The notes under the pieces: generated by a model | The model's input: the letters and a program-made list of their open reading frames with translations, nothing else | The model's database searches: none | Told to the model about the DNA's origin: nothing | Translations under genes and position numbers: made by a program | Shown here: piece after piece, positions 9,055-18,721 of the stretch | Numbering within the stretch: the stretch's first letter is position 1 | How the letters are laid out: each line of letters begins with the position of its first letter | Source of the DNA: Phycisphaerae bacterium | Lineage (GTDB): Bacteria; Planctomycetota; Phycisphaerae; SM23-33 | Assembly (NCBI GenBank): GCA_003551645.1 | Contig: PUND01000091.1 | Location: forward strand, 1-55,287 | Direction of reading: 5' to 3' | DNA: 55,287 nucleotides

Positions 9055-10917
9055 CTAACGGTCCGCGACGGCCGCATCAAGGGCCTCCAGCAACTCCGCC
9101 TTGTCGTACCTGCCGGTCAGCAGAATCGGCTCGCCTCCGCCCGGCGGATACACTGCACTAAGCGGCGGGGCCAGGCCGAATTGCCGGTCCAGGAAATCCG
9201 CGGCCGGCGAATCGGAGTCTGTAACATCCGCCTTCATCACCATCGCATCGCGCCGATCCAGCTCCTCAGGCAGCGATTCATCGCGATACACGGTCGCCTC
9301 AATCCACAGGCAGCTTACACACCACGAGGCGGTGAACTTGAGCACGACCGGCCGCTGCTCGCGTGCGGAGGTGATTGCCGACCGATCAAACGGCGCGAAC
9401 TCCACGGTCGCGGGCCTCGGCGGTGCCAGCATCCACCATCCCACCGCCACCGCAAGCACCACTGCGGTCCCCCGGACGGCAAGCTTCGCGGCCAACGACG
9501 AGTCGTAACGCACCCATGCGCCCCAGACCCAAAGCAGCATCGCCAGCACCACCGCGTAGCCGGTCACCCAGAACGGGTAGCTGACCTCGCTGAGGGTCGA
9601 GAGCAGCCACACCGCCACCAGCAGCAGGACAAAGCCCATCGACTGCTTCATAAGCTCCATCCACCTACCGGGCTTCGGCAGGCGGTCCAGCAGTTTGGGA
9701 AACGCCGCCAGAACCACATGCGGAGCGGCCATCCCGACACCGATAAGCAGAAACACCGCCGTTCCAACAGCCAGCGGCTGGGTCTGCCCCCACGCCAACG
9801 CCGCCAGCAGAATACCGAAGCTGCACGGTGTGGCGAGAATGGCCATCATAAGCCCCATCCCCACCGAGCCGACATGGGCGTGGGAGCTGGGGCGCCGGCC
9901 TTCCAGGGCCGCCACCTTTCGCGGAACGGTGACTGTGAACAGCCCGAAGAGGTTAGCCGCCACCGCCACCAGCACCAGCGTCATGCCTACCCGCACCGGA
10001 CGGCTCTGCCACTGCTGCGACCAACTGAACGCCCTGCCGAGCGCCAGGTTGAGCACTCCGTTGACGACCGCCAGCGCGATGAAGAACAACATCATGCCCG
10101 CCGCGAAGGCAAGACCCAGCGTGACGTATCGCCTGCGGGATTCTCCGGCGGCCCCGACAAGGGAGTAAATGCGCAGTGGGATAATCGGCAACACGCACGG
10201 CATCACATTCAGGATAAGCCCCGCCAGAAGCGCAAGCCCCAGACCGGCCCAGAGCGTCATATCAGGGTCAATGGGTCTTGGCGCGGTCGTGGGGCGCTCA
10301 CCCACCGCGGCGGCCTCTGTCAGGCCGTCGGCGATGGCGGCGTCGTCGGTCCATTCAGGGTTTGGACTGGACTGCGAACCGACAACAAGCCGCGTGGATA
10401 CGCTCACTGCATTGGGGCCTTCCAGATTGATGCACACATCGTCAGGACCACCGCAGACCTGTCCCCGCAGCGTCACCTCGATGCGATATTCGCCCGGCTC
10501 CAGATCTTCGGGGACGCTCAGCGGCACATACGCCACCGCCCGGTCCCAGAAGGAGTTGACGGTCACCACCAGGTCTCCCAGGTCGTAGTCATAAGGCCGG
10601 GCCTCAGGCCAGAGCGTCCGGCCCACCTCAAGAGGACCGGCGGAGACCTTTAGCCGCGCGGGAATGACGAAGTCCGCATCGGTTCCCGGCTCCGGACCGT
10701 AATAGACCCATGTCTCGGCGATGTTGAGGTCCACCGCCAGATGGAGATCCTGCCCCGGCTCCGCGGGCGAGTGCGACGGCACCAGCCGCGGCTCGATGTA
10801 TTGTGGCGCATCGAAAGCCCCCTCGAAGCCGTCGAATGGGTCGTTGCCCGGCCCCTGCCCAGTAGCCGACGCCACCGCGACGATCGTGATAACCGCAAGA
10901 CAAAACGGTGATTTCAT
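9055..10917 (-). CDS. DsbD-like thiol:disulfide interchange protein
   Basis: The 620-residue protein should carry reducing power from cytoplasmic thioredoxin across the inner membrane to periplasmic proteins. It has a signal peptide (1-20) and then a periplasmic DsbD alpha-like domain (to ~190) with a Cys pair in GQVCGGPDDVC. A core of about eight membrane helices follows, with the paired cysteines in LNVMPCVLPIIPLRI and ATPCSFGILLAALAW. The C-terminal thioredoxin domain has the active site WCVSC. The membrane Cys contexts match DsbD/CcdA. The C-terminal domain has a YPPGGGEPILLTGRYD ending as in DsbD gamma. It stands alone between tRNA-Tyr and a divergent gene. The client (cytochrome c maturation or disulfide isomerase) is not evident. 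Confidence 0.88.
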   Translation of the reverse strand: MKSPFCLAVITIVAVASATGQGPGNDPFDGFEGAFDAPQYIEPRLVPSHSPAEPGQDLHLAVDLNIAETWVYYGPEPGTDADFVIPARLKVSAGPLEVGRTLWPEARPYDYDLGDLVVTVNSFWDRAVAYVPLSVPEDLEPGEYRIEVTLRGQVCGGPDDVCINLEGPNAVSVSTRLVVGSQSSPNPEWTDDAAIADGLTEAAAVGERPTTAPRPIDPDMTLWAGLGLALLAGLILNVMPCVLPIIPLRIYSLVGAAGESRRRYVTLGLAFAAGMMLFFIALAVVNGVLNLALGRAFSWSQQWQSRPVRVGMTLVLVAVAANLFGLFTVTVPRKVAALEGRRPSSHAHVGSVGMGLMMAILATPCSFGILLAALAWGQTQPLAVGTAVFLLIGVGMAAPHVVLAAFPKLLDRLPKPGRWMELMKQSMGFVLLLVAVWLLSTLSEVSYPFWVTGYAVVLAMLLWVWGAWVRYDSSLAAKLAVRGTAVVLAVAVGWWMLAPPRPATVEFAPFDRSAITSAREQRPVVLKFTASWCVSCLWIEATVYRDESLPEELDRRDAMVMKADVTDSDSPAADFLDRQFGLAPPLSAVYPPGGGEPILLTGRYDKAELLEALDAAVADR

Positions 10918-11006
10918 CCGATACTCCTGTTGGCTATGTTACGTTTCATTCTAGGAGACAGAAGGCGCATTTTTCTTCGCGGTCAGTGGGTGAATATCGT
11001 TAGATT

Positions 11007-12740
11007 ATGAGTATGAGAACAGGCAAGCTCGGAATCGCGTGTTTTGCTCTGGTCGCCGCGTTTCTCGCCCCTGCCGCAGCTTCGGCCGAGGAGGAAGAGA
11101 CCATTATCCTGACCGACGGCAGGAGCTACACCGGCCGTGTGGTCGAACGAGGCGAAAACGTCCGTATCGAGATGAGCTTCGGCACGATAGACATTCCCTC
11201 GTCCGAGGTGGCGTATATTATCCCGGCACAATCCGACGCCAACGCCGACGCCGACGCCGAGCCGGTCGAGCCACCGGACGAAGCGGACGAGGACTCTGAA
11301 CAGACCGACCTGCCCGATACGGTTGACGCCGGAACGGGCTTTTCGCTTGCCGACGCCACCCGCCCGGAACCCGTGGTCTTCATGTTGATGCGCACCCTCT
11401 CGGATGCGCGGATCGGCACCGAGTCCTACCAGGCGCGACAGAAACTGCGCCGCTTCCAAATACTCGCTCATGATCGCAGGCGGAAGGTTGCGGGCCAGTG
11501 GCGTCCGCCGGATTATTTCATCCGGACGCGCGCGGCGCACATGGAACACATCGAGGCGGCGGAGGAGCTTCAACGCAAAGCCGACCGCATCCGCGGCGAC
11601 GACGCGGCCGAGCGGCACAGAAAGCGGCAACTGCAGCAACGGGCCGCCGGGAGGTATCGCACGGCCGCCCAGCAATGGCCCGACCCTCTTCTAAGACAGT
11701 TTCTGATGGGCGCGGCCGAGCTTTACGCGGAAAACTATGCCCGTGCGGAGGGGTTCTTCCGCTCACTGGTGGAAGAGGCGCCCTATGTGGCAGGGTTCCA
11801 TCAGGGGCATTCCATCGCACTTCGCGGACTCCGCCGGCACAACGACGCCCTGTCGGCGGGGATGAACGCATTGCGGCTGCATCCGGAATCGCCGCAGGCG
11901 CTTGCGCTGGTAGTGGACGCGATGGAGAGAGTCGCCGGAGCCGAGACCGACCGTCCCCCCTACACCGACGCCAGGGAACTGCTGCGACAGTATTCCGACA
12001 CCGACGCCGCGGTCCGCCGCGCAAGGCGAGACCAGCGATGGCTGATGCCGGGCCTGCGGCGGCAATGGGGCATATCAGACGCCCGGGTCCTTCCGGAGAT
12101 GCCCTACGACCGGCTTTGCTTCCGCCAGGCGGTGGCGGTGCCGGTGCATGAGCATTTCCTGGTGGTGGACGTCGATGTGGTCGAGGAGGCCGACGAGGTG
12201 TTCGTCCGGCTTGCCGACGGAACGTGGCTTCCCGCTGAGGTTGAACAGGTGCGCACGTTCGGGCGTCGCGAGTCACCGCCGCCGTTGCGGTTGATCGGCG
12301 TAGCGGATGCGAGCTTCACCCCCCTGGAGATTGCCGAAGCCCCGCCTGACGAAGCCGACCTGACCGTCAAAGCTGCACCGTTTTACGCACAGATGGGTTC
12401 GCGGATACGCCAGTTCAGCACCCGCCTGGAATCCGATGGAGACGATTGGAAGCCAACGCAGCCATTGGCGGCCGGCGAGAGCGCCTCGCCGGTGTTGGCA
12501 GCCGAGGGGGCCATTGCCGGGATTCTTGCCGCAAAAACCGACCCGACCGAGGACAACGCCGGGCCGGACCTGGCCATCTCGCCGGCTGAGATACGTCGGC
12601 TGGTCGAGGACAGCCGGCTGCGCATCGGACGAGGGGGCTTGTCGTTCGGCACTGATCGCGTCGAACGCACCGCCGAGCCGCGAGAGGCGGACGGGAAGGC
12701 ATTCCTCGTCATCGCCATCTTCGGTGAGAAGTTCGAGTAA
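11007..12740 (+). CDS. Secreted protein with inactive-looking trypsin-like domain
   Basis: The 577-residue protein has a signal peptide (1-27). A small beta domain follows ([20 protein letters not shown] ... IPSSEVAYI, 32-72), then an Asp/Glu/Ala-rich linker and a helical TPR-like region (~130-330). Residues ~370-510 resemble an HtrA-type trypsin fold: [20 protein letters not shown] corresponds to the HtrA TNHHVVEGADEV segment, and [19 protein letters not shown] to GNSGSPVL. The Ser is kept (Ser492), but the catalytic His position is Asp390, and no Asp is found in PPPLRLIGV, where DLALL would be expected. I therefore infer a catalytically dead, scaffolding or binding domain. ATG codons at 11007 and 11013 are both possible starts. 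It is divergent from the DsbD gene and unlinked to glyA. Confidence 0.65.
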   Translation: MSMRTGKLGIACFALVAAFLAPAAASAEEEETIILTDGRSYTGRVVERGENVRIEMSFGTIDIPSSEVAYIIPAQSDANADADAEPVEPPDEADEDSEQTDLPDTVDAGTGFSLADATRPEPVVFMLMRTLSDARIGTESYQARQKLRRFQILAHDRRRKVAGQWRPPDYFIRTRAAHMEHIEAAEELQRKADRIRGDDAAERHRKRQLQQRAAGRYRTAAQQWPDPLLRQFLMGAAELYAENYARAEGFFRSLVEEAPYVAGFHQGHSIALRGLRRHNDALSAGMNALRLHPESPQALALVVDAMERVAGAETDRPPYTDARELLRQYSDTDAAVRRARRDQRWLMPGLRRQWGISDARVLPEMPYDRLCFRQAVAVPVHEHFLVVDVDVVEEADEVFVRLADGTWLPAEVEQVRTFGRRESPPPLRLIGVADASFTPLEIAEAPPDEADLTVKAAPFYAQMGSRIRQFSTRLESDGDDWKPTQPLAAGESASPVLAAEGAIAGILAAKTDPTEDNAGPDLAISPAEIRRLVEDSRLRIGRGGLSFGTDRVERTAEPREADGKAFLVIAIFGEKFE

Positions 12741-12858
12741 GCTGTCCTCCCACGACTTATTGTCCGTCGGTGAAGAGCAAGTCTTGCTTCGCGCGTCGGC
12801 TGAGGGTAAGTTGCCTCATCGCCGGCAGACCGGAGATAGTATTACACAGGAGAACCAC

Positions 12859-14124
12859 ATGATCGCCCTTGAACGGATAGACCCTGAGGTCGCGGAGATT
12901 GTCCGCGGCGAGCAGCGCCGCCAGAATGAGACACTGGAGCTTATCGCATCGGAAAACCACACCTCGCGAGCGGTGATGGAAACCTCCGGAAGCTGCCTGA
13001 CCGACAAGTACGCCGAGGGCTACCCGCATCGCAGGTGGTACTGCGGCAACGAACACATCGACGCGGTCGAAGAGTTGGCTGTCGCCCGGATATGCAAGCT
13101 CTTCGGCGTCGAGTACGCCAACGTTCAGCCCCACAGCGGCACCAGCGCCAACATCGCCGTTTACCTGGCCGCCCTGGAGCCGGGCGACAAGATAATGGGT
13201 ATGCGGCTGGACCACGGCGGTCATCTTTCGCACGGGATGAAGCTGAACTTCTCCGGCAGGCAATATGAGGTCGTAAGCTACGGTGTCCGAGAGGATGACG
13301 AGCTGATAGACTACGATCTGCTTCGCGAGCAGGCGCTCGCAGAGCGCCCGAAGATGCTCATCGTGGGGGCGTCGGCCTATCCTCGCGTGCTGGATTTCGC
13401 CGCCCTCGGCGAGATCGCCTCCGAGGCGGGCTGTCTGATGCTGGCGGACATCGCTCACATAGCCGGGCTGGTCGCCGCCGGCGTGCATCCGTCGCCTGCC
13501 GGACACGCGGATTTTATCACTACCACCACCCACAAGACACTGCGCGGCCCTCGGGGCGGGGTGATTATGGCCAGGGAGGAGTGGGCCAAAAAACTTAACG
13601 TAGCGGTCTTTCCAGGCATACAGGGCGGGCCGCTGATGCATGCCATCGCGGCGAAGGCGGTCGCATTCGGCGAGGCGTTGAGTGAGGATTTCAGGAAATA
13701 CGCGCGCGATGTGGTAGAAAACGCCCGGGCGCTCGCCGAGTCGCTCGTCGAAGCCGGCTGGCGCCTGGTCTCCGGCGGCACCGACAATCACCTCGTACTT
13801 CTGGACCTGCGAAGCCGCAACGAGGACCTGAGCGGCGCGGAGGCCTCCGGCTGGCTGGAAGCCGCCGGTATAATCGCCAACAAAAACGGCATACCTTTCG
13901 ACCCGCGTCCGCCGATACAGACTTCCGGTATCCGGCTGGGCACACCGGCCCTGACCACCCGAGGGATGGGCGCCGAGCAGATGAGGCAGGTGGCGGCCTG
14001 GATAGACAAGGTGCTCTCGTCGGGCGGAGATGAAAATACACTATCGGAAGTGCGCCGGGAGGTCGGCGAGCTTTGCTCGCGGTTCCCTGTGCCCAACAGC
14101 GTCGCGGCTGAAGGCAACGTCTGA
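12859..14124 (+). CDS. glyA: Serine hydroxymethyltransferase
   Basis: GlyA interconverts serine and glycine with tetrahydrofolate, feeding one-carbon metabolism. The 421-residue length is normal. The PLP-binding Lys is Lys226 in [18 protein letters not shown] near the start, [15 protein letters not shown] (substrate loop), [18 protein letters not shown] (PLP-ring Asp/His) and FPGIQGGP are all present. The ATG at 12859 is preceded by CAGGAG; an open frame extends upstream into the previous gene but lacks any homology. The ThiD2-ThiE gene follows 27 bases later and could be co-transcribed. Confidence 0.96.
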   Translation: MIALERIDPEVAEIVRGEQRRQNETLELIASENHTSRAVMETSGSCLTDKYAEGYPHRRWYCGNEHIDAVEELAVARICKLFGVEYANVQPHSGTSANIAVYLAALEPGDKIMGMRLDHGGHLSHGMKLNFSGRQYEVVSYGVREDDELIDYDLLREQALAERPKMLIVGASAYPRVLDFAALGEIASEAGCLMLADIAHIAGLVAAGVHPSPAGHADFITTTTHKTLRGPRGGVIMAREEWAKKLNVAVFPGIQGGPLMHAIAAKAVAFGEALSEDFRKYARDVVENARALAESLVEAGWRLVSGGTDNHLVLLDLRSRNEDLSGAEASGWLEAAGIIANKNGIPFDPRPPIQTSGIRLGTPALTTRGMGAEQMRQVAAWIDKVLSSGGDENTLSEVRREVGELCSRFPVPNSVAAEGNV

Positions 14125-14151
14125 GCCGCGCGACATTATCGGAGCGCGCAG

Positions 14152-15189
14152 ATGCGAGAGCTATATCGAATCCTCGACGCGAACTTCAACCGGGCGCGGG
14201 AGGCGCTGCGGGTCGCCGAGGACTGCGGCCGATTCGCGTTGAACGATCCGGCCATTACCTCAATGGCCAAGCACATGCGCAGCGATCTCAAGGGCGTCCT
14301 CGAGACGATGCCCTTTCAGGAGATGCTGACCAGTCGCGACACCGCCGGAGACATCGGAACCGAACTGACCAGCCCCAGCGAGCCGGCAAGGACCGACCTG
14401 CCCGACGTCGCGGCCGCGGCCTGCAAGCGACTCAGCGAGGCGCTGAGAACCATCGAGGAATACAGCAAGGTCGTTGCGCCGGAGCAGACGACGCTACTGG
14501 AGCGGATGCGCTACAACGCCTACACACTCGAGCAGCGAGTCATGAGCCGGCTGGCGACCGCCCAGCGGTGCGAGTCGGTCCGGATTTATGTGCTGGTTTC
14601 GGCGGAAATATGCAAAGGCAGTCTGCTGCGGTGCGCCCGCTCGGCCGTCGCCGGCGGCGCCGACGTCATCCAGCTTCGGGAAAAACGCCCGGAAATAGGC
14701 GATGCCCAATTGCTTGCGATGGCCGCCGAGTTGCGTGAACTGACCGATGAGACCGGGCGGATGCTGATTATCAACGACCGTGCGGACATCGCGGCGCTGG
14801 TCGGCGCCGACGGCGTACATCTTGGACAGTACGATCTGCCGGTATCTGAGGCCCGGCGGCTGCTGCGACCGGCCGCTATTGTAGGCAAGAGCACCCATAG
14901 CATCGAGCAGGCCCGGTCCGCGGTTAACGAGGGCGCCGACTACGTCTCAGTCGGGCCGATGTTCCAAACCGACACCAAGGACGCCGGTCCCCTGGCCGGA
15001 CCGGAACTTCTCAAACAGGCGGTCCACGAAATCGGCCTGCCGGTCGTGCCGATAGGCGGAATCAACGCCGATAACGTCAACCAGCTCATCGATGCGGGCG
15101 CTCAGCGGGTGGCGGTATGCTCGGCCGTCTGCGCATCCGAAGACCCCCGCGGGGCTGCCGAACAGATCCGAGCCGCCTTCCCCACCTGA
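14152..15189 (+). CDS. thiE: Bifunctional ThiD2-ThiE: HMP-P kinase domain fused to thiamine-phosphate synthase
   Basis: The 345-residue protein has two parts. Residues 1-~125 (ELYRILDANFNRAREALRVA, RRLS-like ACKRLSEALRTIEEYSK) match the ThiD2 domain. ThiD2 is known as a monofunctional hydroxymethylpyrimidine-phosphate kinase unrelated to ribokinase-like ThiD. Residues ~140-345 are a ThiE barrel that couples HMP-PP with thiazole phosphate to give thiamine phosphate. Its motifs are VIQLREKRP, INDRADIAALVGADGVHLGQ, VGKSTHS, YVSVGPMFQTDTKDA and IGGINADNV. The start has GGAG 7-10 bases upstream. It follows glyA closely. There is no room for a TPP riboswitch directly upstream, so any thiamine control must act at the glyA promoter or elsewhere. 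Confidence 0.92.
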   Translation: MRELYRILDANFNRAREALRVAEDCGRFALNDPAITSMAKHMRSDLKGVLETMPFQEMLTSRDTAGDIGTELTSPSEPARTDLPDVAAAACKRLSEALRTIEEYSKVVAPEQTTLLERMRYNAYTLEQRVMSRLATAQRCESVRIYVLVSAEICKGSLLRCARSAVAGGADVIQLREKRPEIGDAQLLAMAAELRELTDETGRMLIINDRADIAALVGADGVHLGQYDLPVSEARRLLRPAAIVGKSTHSIEQARSAVNEGADYVSVGPMFQTDTKDAGPLAGPELLKQAVHEIGLPVVPIGGINADNVNQLIDAGAQRVAVCSAVCASEDPRGAAEQIRAAFPT

Positions 15190-15562
15190 TACCGGCAGTC
15201 CGCCAACCCGACCGCCCCGTCAGGCCCCGGCTGATGCATGCATCGAGTCAGTTACGCAACCTCAGCGCATAAGACGGGCGGCTCAGACATCCGACGCGCG
15301 GGGGGGGACGCGCCGAATAGTGCAAAGCCGCCCATATATGTCTCAGAGGCAGGCAGTGTGTAAGGTCATTCCTCTAACACGCACTCCACTCCAAGGTTCC
15401 TGACAGTATCGCAAAAAAACAATGCGGACGCAAATCTTTCTCGCATCTTTTCGGGCACCCACACTCGTACCCGCCTACACCAACGCATACGGCAATTCCA
15501 TATAAAGTCTTCTTTCACAAGAGCTTGTGTGCGACCAACAAAAACAGTAACCATGAGAAAAA
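15190..15562. other. Intergenic region, AT-richer, with a doubtful small frame
   Basis: No recognised gene lies here. The 15360-15560 part is clearly poorer in G+C than its surroundings. It holds a minus-strand frame of 62 codons (15554-15366) starting MVTVFVGRTQALVKEDFIWN. It has no ribosome binding site and no recognisable family, and it lies just past a terminator. A run of seven or eight G lies at 15300-15308. I do not call a gene. Confidence 0.3.
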
Positions 15563-15590
15563 CCCCGGCCTAAGAATCCGGCCGGGGCTT
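15557..15590 (-). terminator. Rho-independent terminator of the zinc-ribbon protein gene
   Basis: An 8-bp perfect stem CCCCGGCC / GGCCGGGG (15563-15570 with 15580-15587) has a 9-base loop. On the minus strand it is followed by TTTTTCTC. It lies 26 bases past the stop of the gene ending at 15616. Confidence 0.85.
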
Positions 15591-15615
15591 CCATGATACG
15601 GGCTTTACCGCAATA

Positions 15616-16071
15616 TCAGCGGTGCTCTCGCAGATACTCAATTCGGTCGGTATCGCAATGCGGGCAGACATCGCGAATATCTTCAGGGACCGGATAGCCA
15701 TCCTCGACCATGTGCCTGGTCCGCTGGGCGATGTAATGCCTGTTGCAGTTCGGGCACCGCACCATCTGCATGGAACTCTCCTCGGCGTTGCAACTCGGAC
15801 AGTCCAGCAGCATCATCGCGGGATCCTCGGCCTCCCTCATGCGATCGCGAGGAACTTCCTCCGGCTCGAACTCATGTTCACAATCGAGACACTGATACTG
15901 CGGTGGTCCCGCCTGTGCGGCGCCAGGGCCGTTTCCGGATAACATAGTCCAGAACAATCCCACCAGTGCCGCGACAATAACCGCCGCCAGGGCGCCGCCA
16001 AAGATAACCTCCATGGAGATAGCGCCTCTGCGGTCCCTGGGAACGGGCTTTGAAACGAATACCTTTCGCAT
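15616..16071 (-). CDS. Membrane-anchored protein with multiple zinc-ribbon CxxC motifs
   Basis: The 151-residue protein has a basic N-terminus, RRGAISME and one membrane helix (~20-43). The rest is a soluble domain with four CxxC knuckles: QCLDCEHEF, DCPSCNAEE, RCPNCNRHY and VCPHCDTDR. This gives two zinc ribbons, and the chain ends near the last knuckle. The N-terminal RRGAISMEVIF resembles TadE/Flp-type pilin starts, but the similarity is short. I choose the second ATG (16071), 9 bases after AGGAG; the ATG at 16077 is too close. Family and function are unknown; similar zinc-ribbon membrane proteins are common in planctomycetes. It follows lon on the same strand but has its own 160-base upstream region and a terminator. 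Confidence 0.7.
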   Translation of the reverse strand: MRKVFVSKPVPRDRRGAISMEVIFGGALAAVIVAALVGLFWTMLSGNGPGAAQAGPPQYQCLDCEHEFEPEEVPRDRMREAEDPAMMLLDCPSCNAEESSMQMVRCPNCNRHYIAQRTRHMVEDGYPVPEDIRDVCPHCDTDRIEYLREHR

Positions 16072-16234
16072 AATCAATCTCCTGTGTATTGGCTCGGACT
16101 ATCAGAGGCCGCCGCTCCGCCACGTGCGGATCAGACGGCCTTGTAGTTATTTTCTCAAAAACCCGGTTCCAAAGCAACGACAATTCTTTGCCGAATGCCG
16201 TTTATACGACAAGACACGAGGCCGGGCACGCAGT

Positions 16235-18700
16235 TCACTTTCCGGCCTTTCGGCGGCTCCGGCCGGCCTTGCCTCTCCTGACCTCCAGTGCCGCTTCAAG
16301 CACCTCATCCACGGTGCGTTTGAACTCGAAGTTGATTGAGTCCCTGGCCTCATCAGGCACATCCTCGAGGTCCTTGCGATTGCGTTCCGGCAGTATGACC
16401 GTCTTGATCCCCGCCCGTTTTGCGGCCAGGACCTTCTCCTTGATCCCCCCCACCGGCAGCAGCGGTCCGCGCAGGGATATTTCACCGGTCATGGCGACAT
16501 CGCCGCGGACCGGGGTCTCGGTCAGCAAGCTCGTCAGCGCTGTAAACATGGCCACGCCGGCGGAAGGGCCGTCCTTCTGTACGGCCCCGGCCGGAACGTG
16601 CACATGGATATCCTTTTTCGTCAGCGACTCGGCATCCACGTTCATCTGCTCGGCCCGACTCTTGACCAAAGACAGAGCCGCCCGGGCCGATTCTCGCATT
16701 ACATCACCTATCTGCCCGGTGAGCGTAAGCTCGCCCTTGCCCGGATACGCCGCCGCCTCGACGAAGATTATCTCCCCGCCGGCGGGTGTGTACGCCAGAC
16801 CGGTGGCCACGCCCGGCCGGGCCGTCCGCATGGCGACTTCGTTTTCGTAGCGGGGGACGCCCAGAAACTGGCGGACCCGCTGCGGGTTGATCTTCCTGGA
16901 TCGCGCCTCGCCGGATGCGATCATCGCCGCCACACCCCGGCATACCGTGCCTATCTGCCGCTCCAGTTCGCGAACGCCCGCCTCGCGGGTGTATTCGCGT
17001 ATAACCCGTGTAACGGCCTGCTCGGTCCATTTCGCCTGGTGGGGCTTCAGCCCGTTCTGCTCAAGCTGGCGCGGCAACAGATAGTGCCAGGCGATCTGTA
17101 GCTTCTCCTGCTCGGTGTACCCCGGCAGGTCGATGGTCTCCATCCGGTCGCGAAGCGCCGGGGGAATTGGCGCCGCGGTGTTGGCCGTACCTATAAACAG
17201 GACCTTCGATAGGTCGAAGGGCATATTCAGGTAGTTGTCCCGAAAGTTGTCGTTCTGCGCGGGGTCGAGCACTTCCAGCAGCGCGCTGGTCGGGTCGCCG
17301 CGGAAGTCCTGCCCGACCTTGTCCAGCTCATCCAGCATGAATACCGGATTGTTGACGCCTACTTTGCGTACCTCCTGTAGAATCCGCCCGGGCATGGCGC
17401 CGACGTACGTCCGGCGATGGCCTCTAAGCTCCGCCTCGTCCCGCATGCCGCCCAGGGACATGCGTATGAACTTACGCCCCAGGGCCCGCGCGATGGACTG
17501 ACCGAGCGAAGTCTTGCCCACGCCCGGCGGGCCTACGAAACACAGTATGGGGCCGCGTGACTCCGGCGCGAGCTTCCGTACGGCCAGGAACTCCAGGATA
17601 CGCTTTTTGACCTTCTCCAGGTCGTGGTGGTCCTCGTCCAGGACTTTCCGGGCGCGGTTGATGTCGAGTTTGTCCTCGGTGGAGGTGTTCCACGGAAGCT
17701 CGACAAGGGTCTCCAGATATGTCCTAAGCACGTTGTATTCCGGTGAAGCGGCGGGAATTGCCTCCAGGCGGCTGAGGTCCCGTTTCGCCTCCTCCCTGGC
17801 ATATTCAGGCATGTCGGAGCTTTGGACCTGCCGCCGCAGCTCCTCAACGTCGGCGGTCTGGTCGTCGGTTTCGCCGAGTTCCTTCTTGATGGCCTGAAGC
17901 TGCTGGCGGAGATAGTACTCGCGCTGGGTCTTGTCGATGTTGGCCTGGACTTCCGACTGGATCTTGCTGGACATCTCCAGCATTTCGATCTGGCGCTGGA
18001 GTTCGACCGAGGTTTGCCGCAGTCGCTCGTTTACGTCGAGTTCCTCCAGCAGCGTCTGCCTTGCGGACACATCGAGTTGAAGGTTCGACGCCAGAAAGTC
18101 CGCCAGCGGTCCCGGCTCTTCTATGTTCTGCAGAACGGTCCGCGCCTCGTCGGGGATGTTACTTGAAAGCTCAACGACGCGATCGGCGAGATTGCGGGCG
18201 TTGTGCATCAGGGCTTCGGTCTCGGTGTCTTCCTCACGAACGGTTTCGGACAGCACCTCCACGCGGGCGCGAAAATACGGCTCCGTCGCCAGCCATTCCC
18301 TGACCCGTATCCGCGCAAGGCCGTGGATAATGATACTCTGCTGACCTTCCTCCAACTGCAGCAGCTTCAGCACCGCCACCGCCGTGCCTACCTCGAACAG
18401 GTCCTCCGGCCGTGGATCCTCCACGCCGGGATCCTTCTGGCATATGGTGGAGATGATCTTCTGTTCGGGAAGCTCGGCGTCAATGAGCCGTCTCGAACGG
18501 TCTCGCCCGATGGTAAGGGGCACAACCATGCCCGGGAAGATCACCATATTGCGCACCGGCAGCACGGCCACCTCGGTCGGTATTGTGACCTGCTTGGGCT
18601 GCTCGCCGCCGGACGGGCCTGCCGACGAGGCCGGACGTATCACGACCCCTGATTCGTCACTGTCAACAATTCTTGGCTTCTTCGATCCGTTCTCGGCCAT
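16235..18700 (-). CDS. lon: ATP-dependent protease Lon
   Basis: Lon degrades misfolded and regulatory proteins in the cytoplasm. The 821-residue chain has the N-terminal substrate domain (VAVLPVRNMVIFPGMVVPLT, ~45-240), a coiled-coil region and an AAA module. The AAA module has Walker A GPPGVGKT (390-397), Walker B VFMLDELDKVG and sensor regions. The Ser/Lys dyad protease domain has Ser713 in KDGPSAGVAM and Lys756 in GGIKEKVLAAKR. The C-terminus ends in a basic tail (RRGKAGRSRRKAGK), and the first 35 residues are a poorly conserved polar extension. It follows hsp20 by 21 bases, making a protein-quality operon. Confidence 0.97.
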   Translation of the reverse strand: MAENGSKKPRIVDSDESGVVIRPASSAGPSGGEQPKQVTIPTEVAVLPVRNMVIFPGMVVPLTIGRDRSRRLIDAELPEQKIISTICQKDPGVEDPRPEDLFEVGTAVAVLKLLQLEEGQQSIIIHGLARIRVREWLATEPYFRARVEVLSETVREEDTETEALMHNARNLADRVVELSSNIPDEARTVLQNIEEPGPLADFLASNLQLDVSARQTLLEELDVNERLRQTSVELQRQIEMLEMSSKIQSEVQANIDKTQREYYLRQQLQAIKKELGETDDQTADVEELRRQVQSSDMPEYAREEAKRDLSRLEAIPAASPEYNVLRTYLETLVELPWNTSTEDKLDINRARKVLDEDHHDLEKVKKRILEFLAVRKLAPESRGPILCFVGPPGVGKTSLGQSIARALGRKFIRMSLGGMRDEAELRGHRRTYVGAMPGRILQEVRKVGVNNPVFMLDELDKVGQDFRGDPTSALLEVLDPAQNDNFRDNYLNMPFDLSKVLFIGTANTAAPIPPALRDRMETIDLPGYTEQEKLQIAWHYLLPRQLEQNGLKPHQAKWTEQAVTRVIREYTREAGVRELERQIGTVCRGVAAMIASGEARSRKINPQRVRQFLGVPRYENEVAMRTARPGVATGLAYTPAGGEIIFVEAAAYPGKGELTLTGQIGDVMRESARAALSLVKSRAEQMNVDAESLTKKDIHVHVPAGAVQKDGPSAGVAMFTALTSLLTETPVRGDVAMTGEISLRGPLLPVGGIKEKVLAAKRAGIKTVILPERNRKDLEDVPDEARDSINFEFKRTVDEVLEAALEVRRGKAGRSRRKAGK

Positions 18701-18721
18701 GGTGTCCCTTATGCGGATGGT

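Noticed and set aside
8758..10653. Very long plus-strand open frame antisense to the DsbD-like gene
   Set aside because: It overlaps tRNA-Tyr and the whole DsbD coding region, is rich in Arg/His/Pro/Gln as expected for an antisense frame of GC-rich DNA, and shows no family motif.
12436..12858. In-frame upstream extension of glyA
   Set aside because: It overlaps the C-terminus of the preceding secreted protein in another frame and is unrelated to SHMT; a ribosome binding site supports ATG 12859.
14100..14151. TPP riboswitch before the ThiD2-ThiE gene
   Set aside because: Only 27 bases separate glyA and thiE, too few for the aptamer, and no CUGAGA/ACCUGA landmarks were seen.
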